Part shown: piece by piece, positions 63,763-64,000 of the stretch
How positions within the stretch are numbered: position 1 is the first letter of the stretch
Layout of the letters: every line of letters starts with the position of its first letter
Source of the DNA: Hyphomicrobiales bacterium
GTDB taxonomy: Bacteria > Pseudomonadota > Alphaproteobacteria > Rhizobiales > Rhizobiaceae
Assembly (NCBI GenBank): GCA_900471525.1
Contig: UCEZ01000027.1
Span: 187,197 to 251,196, forward strand
Direction of reading: 5' to 3'
DNA length: 64,000 nucleotides
Position numbers and translations under genes: made by a program
Notes under the pieces: generated by a model
What the model was told of the DNA's origin: nothing
Seen by the model: the letters and a program-made list of their open reading frames with translations, nothing else
The model's database searches: none

Positions 63763-64000
63763 ATGACCATTGCATCCGAAGCACCGGGCATCCCGGCTTT
63801 GTCAAAACCACAATTCGTCGCGTTGATGGCCCTCTTGATGGCTATCAACGCAATCTCGATCGACATCATGCTGCCCGGTCTTCAGGAGATCGGCGCAAGC
63901 CTTGGCGTCATAGACGAAAATACGCGCCAGTATGTCATCACCGCCTATTTGCTCGGCATGGGCTGCGCGCAACTCTTTTTCGGGCCGCTGTCCGACCGCT
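63763..64000 (+). CDS. Bcr/CflA-type multidrug MFS transporter (partial)
   Basis: The first 79 codons of a transporter that runs off the right edge. ATG at 63763 follows AGGAATATTC. The start resembles the 12-span drug/proton antiporters of the Bcr/CflA group: LSKPQFVALMALLMAINAISIDIMLPGLQEIGASLGV, then YVITAYLLGMGCAQLFFGPLSDR with the conserved GPLSDR loop of motif A. Substrate cannot be told from this part. Confidence 0.85.
   Translation, partial: MTIASEAPGIPALSKPQFVALMALLMAINAISIDIMLPGLQEIGASLGVIDENTRQYVITAYLLGMGCAQLFFGPLSDR

Overview
The window reads as chromosomal DNA of a rhizobial alphaproteobacterium (Rhizobiaceae-like: Rhizobium, Agrobacterium or a relative). This rests on high GC, the gene order nifS-like/sufB/sufC/sufD/sufS/sufT/sufA, an F1-ATPase zeta inhibitor, a DUF1127 protein, a tandem glycine riboswitch before gcvTHP, frequent GTG and TTG starts, and a candidate Irr-type (ICE) operator before the suf operon. 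The genus is inferred, not proven. I see no tRNA, rRNA, CRISPR array, insertion sequence or prophage; most of the window is core chromosome with a few accessory-looking islets.

Layout. 1-7.5 kb: the end of a VWA/BatD pair, a formylglycine-generating enzyme with a secreted HAD phosphatase, several rhizobial hypotheticals, and a DapA-family protein that has lost its Schiff-base lysine. 7.5-9 kb: a copper pair (a YcnI-PCuAC fusion and a DUF2946-like protein). 9.1-13.8 kb: glycine riboswitch and gcvT-gcvH-gcvP with a strong terminator. 13.8-16.1 kb: a PAS histidine kinase and a single-domain response regulator. 16.3-23.5 kb: the Fe-S assembly operon on the minus strand, with a promoter overlapped by iron-regulator-like motifs. 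23.5-36.4 kb: hydrolase, diguanylate cyclase, anmK, tyrS, a giant AsmA/YhdP-like protein, peroxiredoxin, a DUF455 protein, an M23 peptidase and a DEAD-box helicase. 36.4-42.5 kb: Nudix and TfoX-like genes, then a minus-strand molybdenum-hydroxylase maturation cluster (flavin reductase, MoxR/CoxD, CoxE, two XdhC halves, a molybdopterin-binding/nucleotidyltransferase fusion) without any hydroxylase structural gene. 42.7-44.8 kb: an orphan Leu/Ile/Val-type binding protein coupled to an S58 (P1) peptidase. 44.9-48.2 kb: rpe, DUF2259, a membrane protein and purB in a tightly overlapped run. 48.4-54.6 kb: PilZ, DUF2189, RBBP9-like hydrolase, a PAS-GGDEF-EAL protein, a methyltransferase and the ATPase zeta inhibitor. 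54.9-63.3 kb: purC-purS-kptA-purQ, an arsC-like reductase, DUF1127 with a divergent MocR-type regulator, then purL-bolA-(basic protein)-grxD. The window ends inside a Bcr/CflA-type MFS transporter.

How the parts work together. Three housekeeping themes dominate: one-carbon/purine metabolism (gcvTHP supplies methylene-THF; purB, purC, purS, purQ and purL use formyl-THF-derived intermediates), iron-sulfur metabolism (suf operon, BolA and CGFS glutaredoxin), and cyclic-di-GMP signalling (two GGDEF proteins and a PilZ receiver). The observations most worth a second look are the non-catalytic DapA paralogue, kptA translationally coupled into the pur operon, the orphan Mo-enzyme maturation cluster, the binding-protein/peptidase pair, the basic protein between bolA and grxD, and the overlapping divergent promoters at 58.5 kb.
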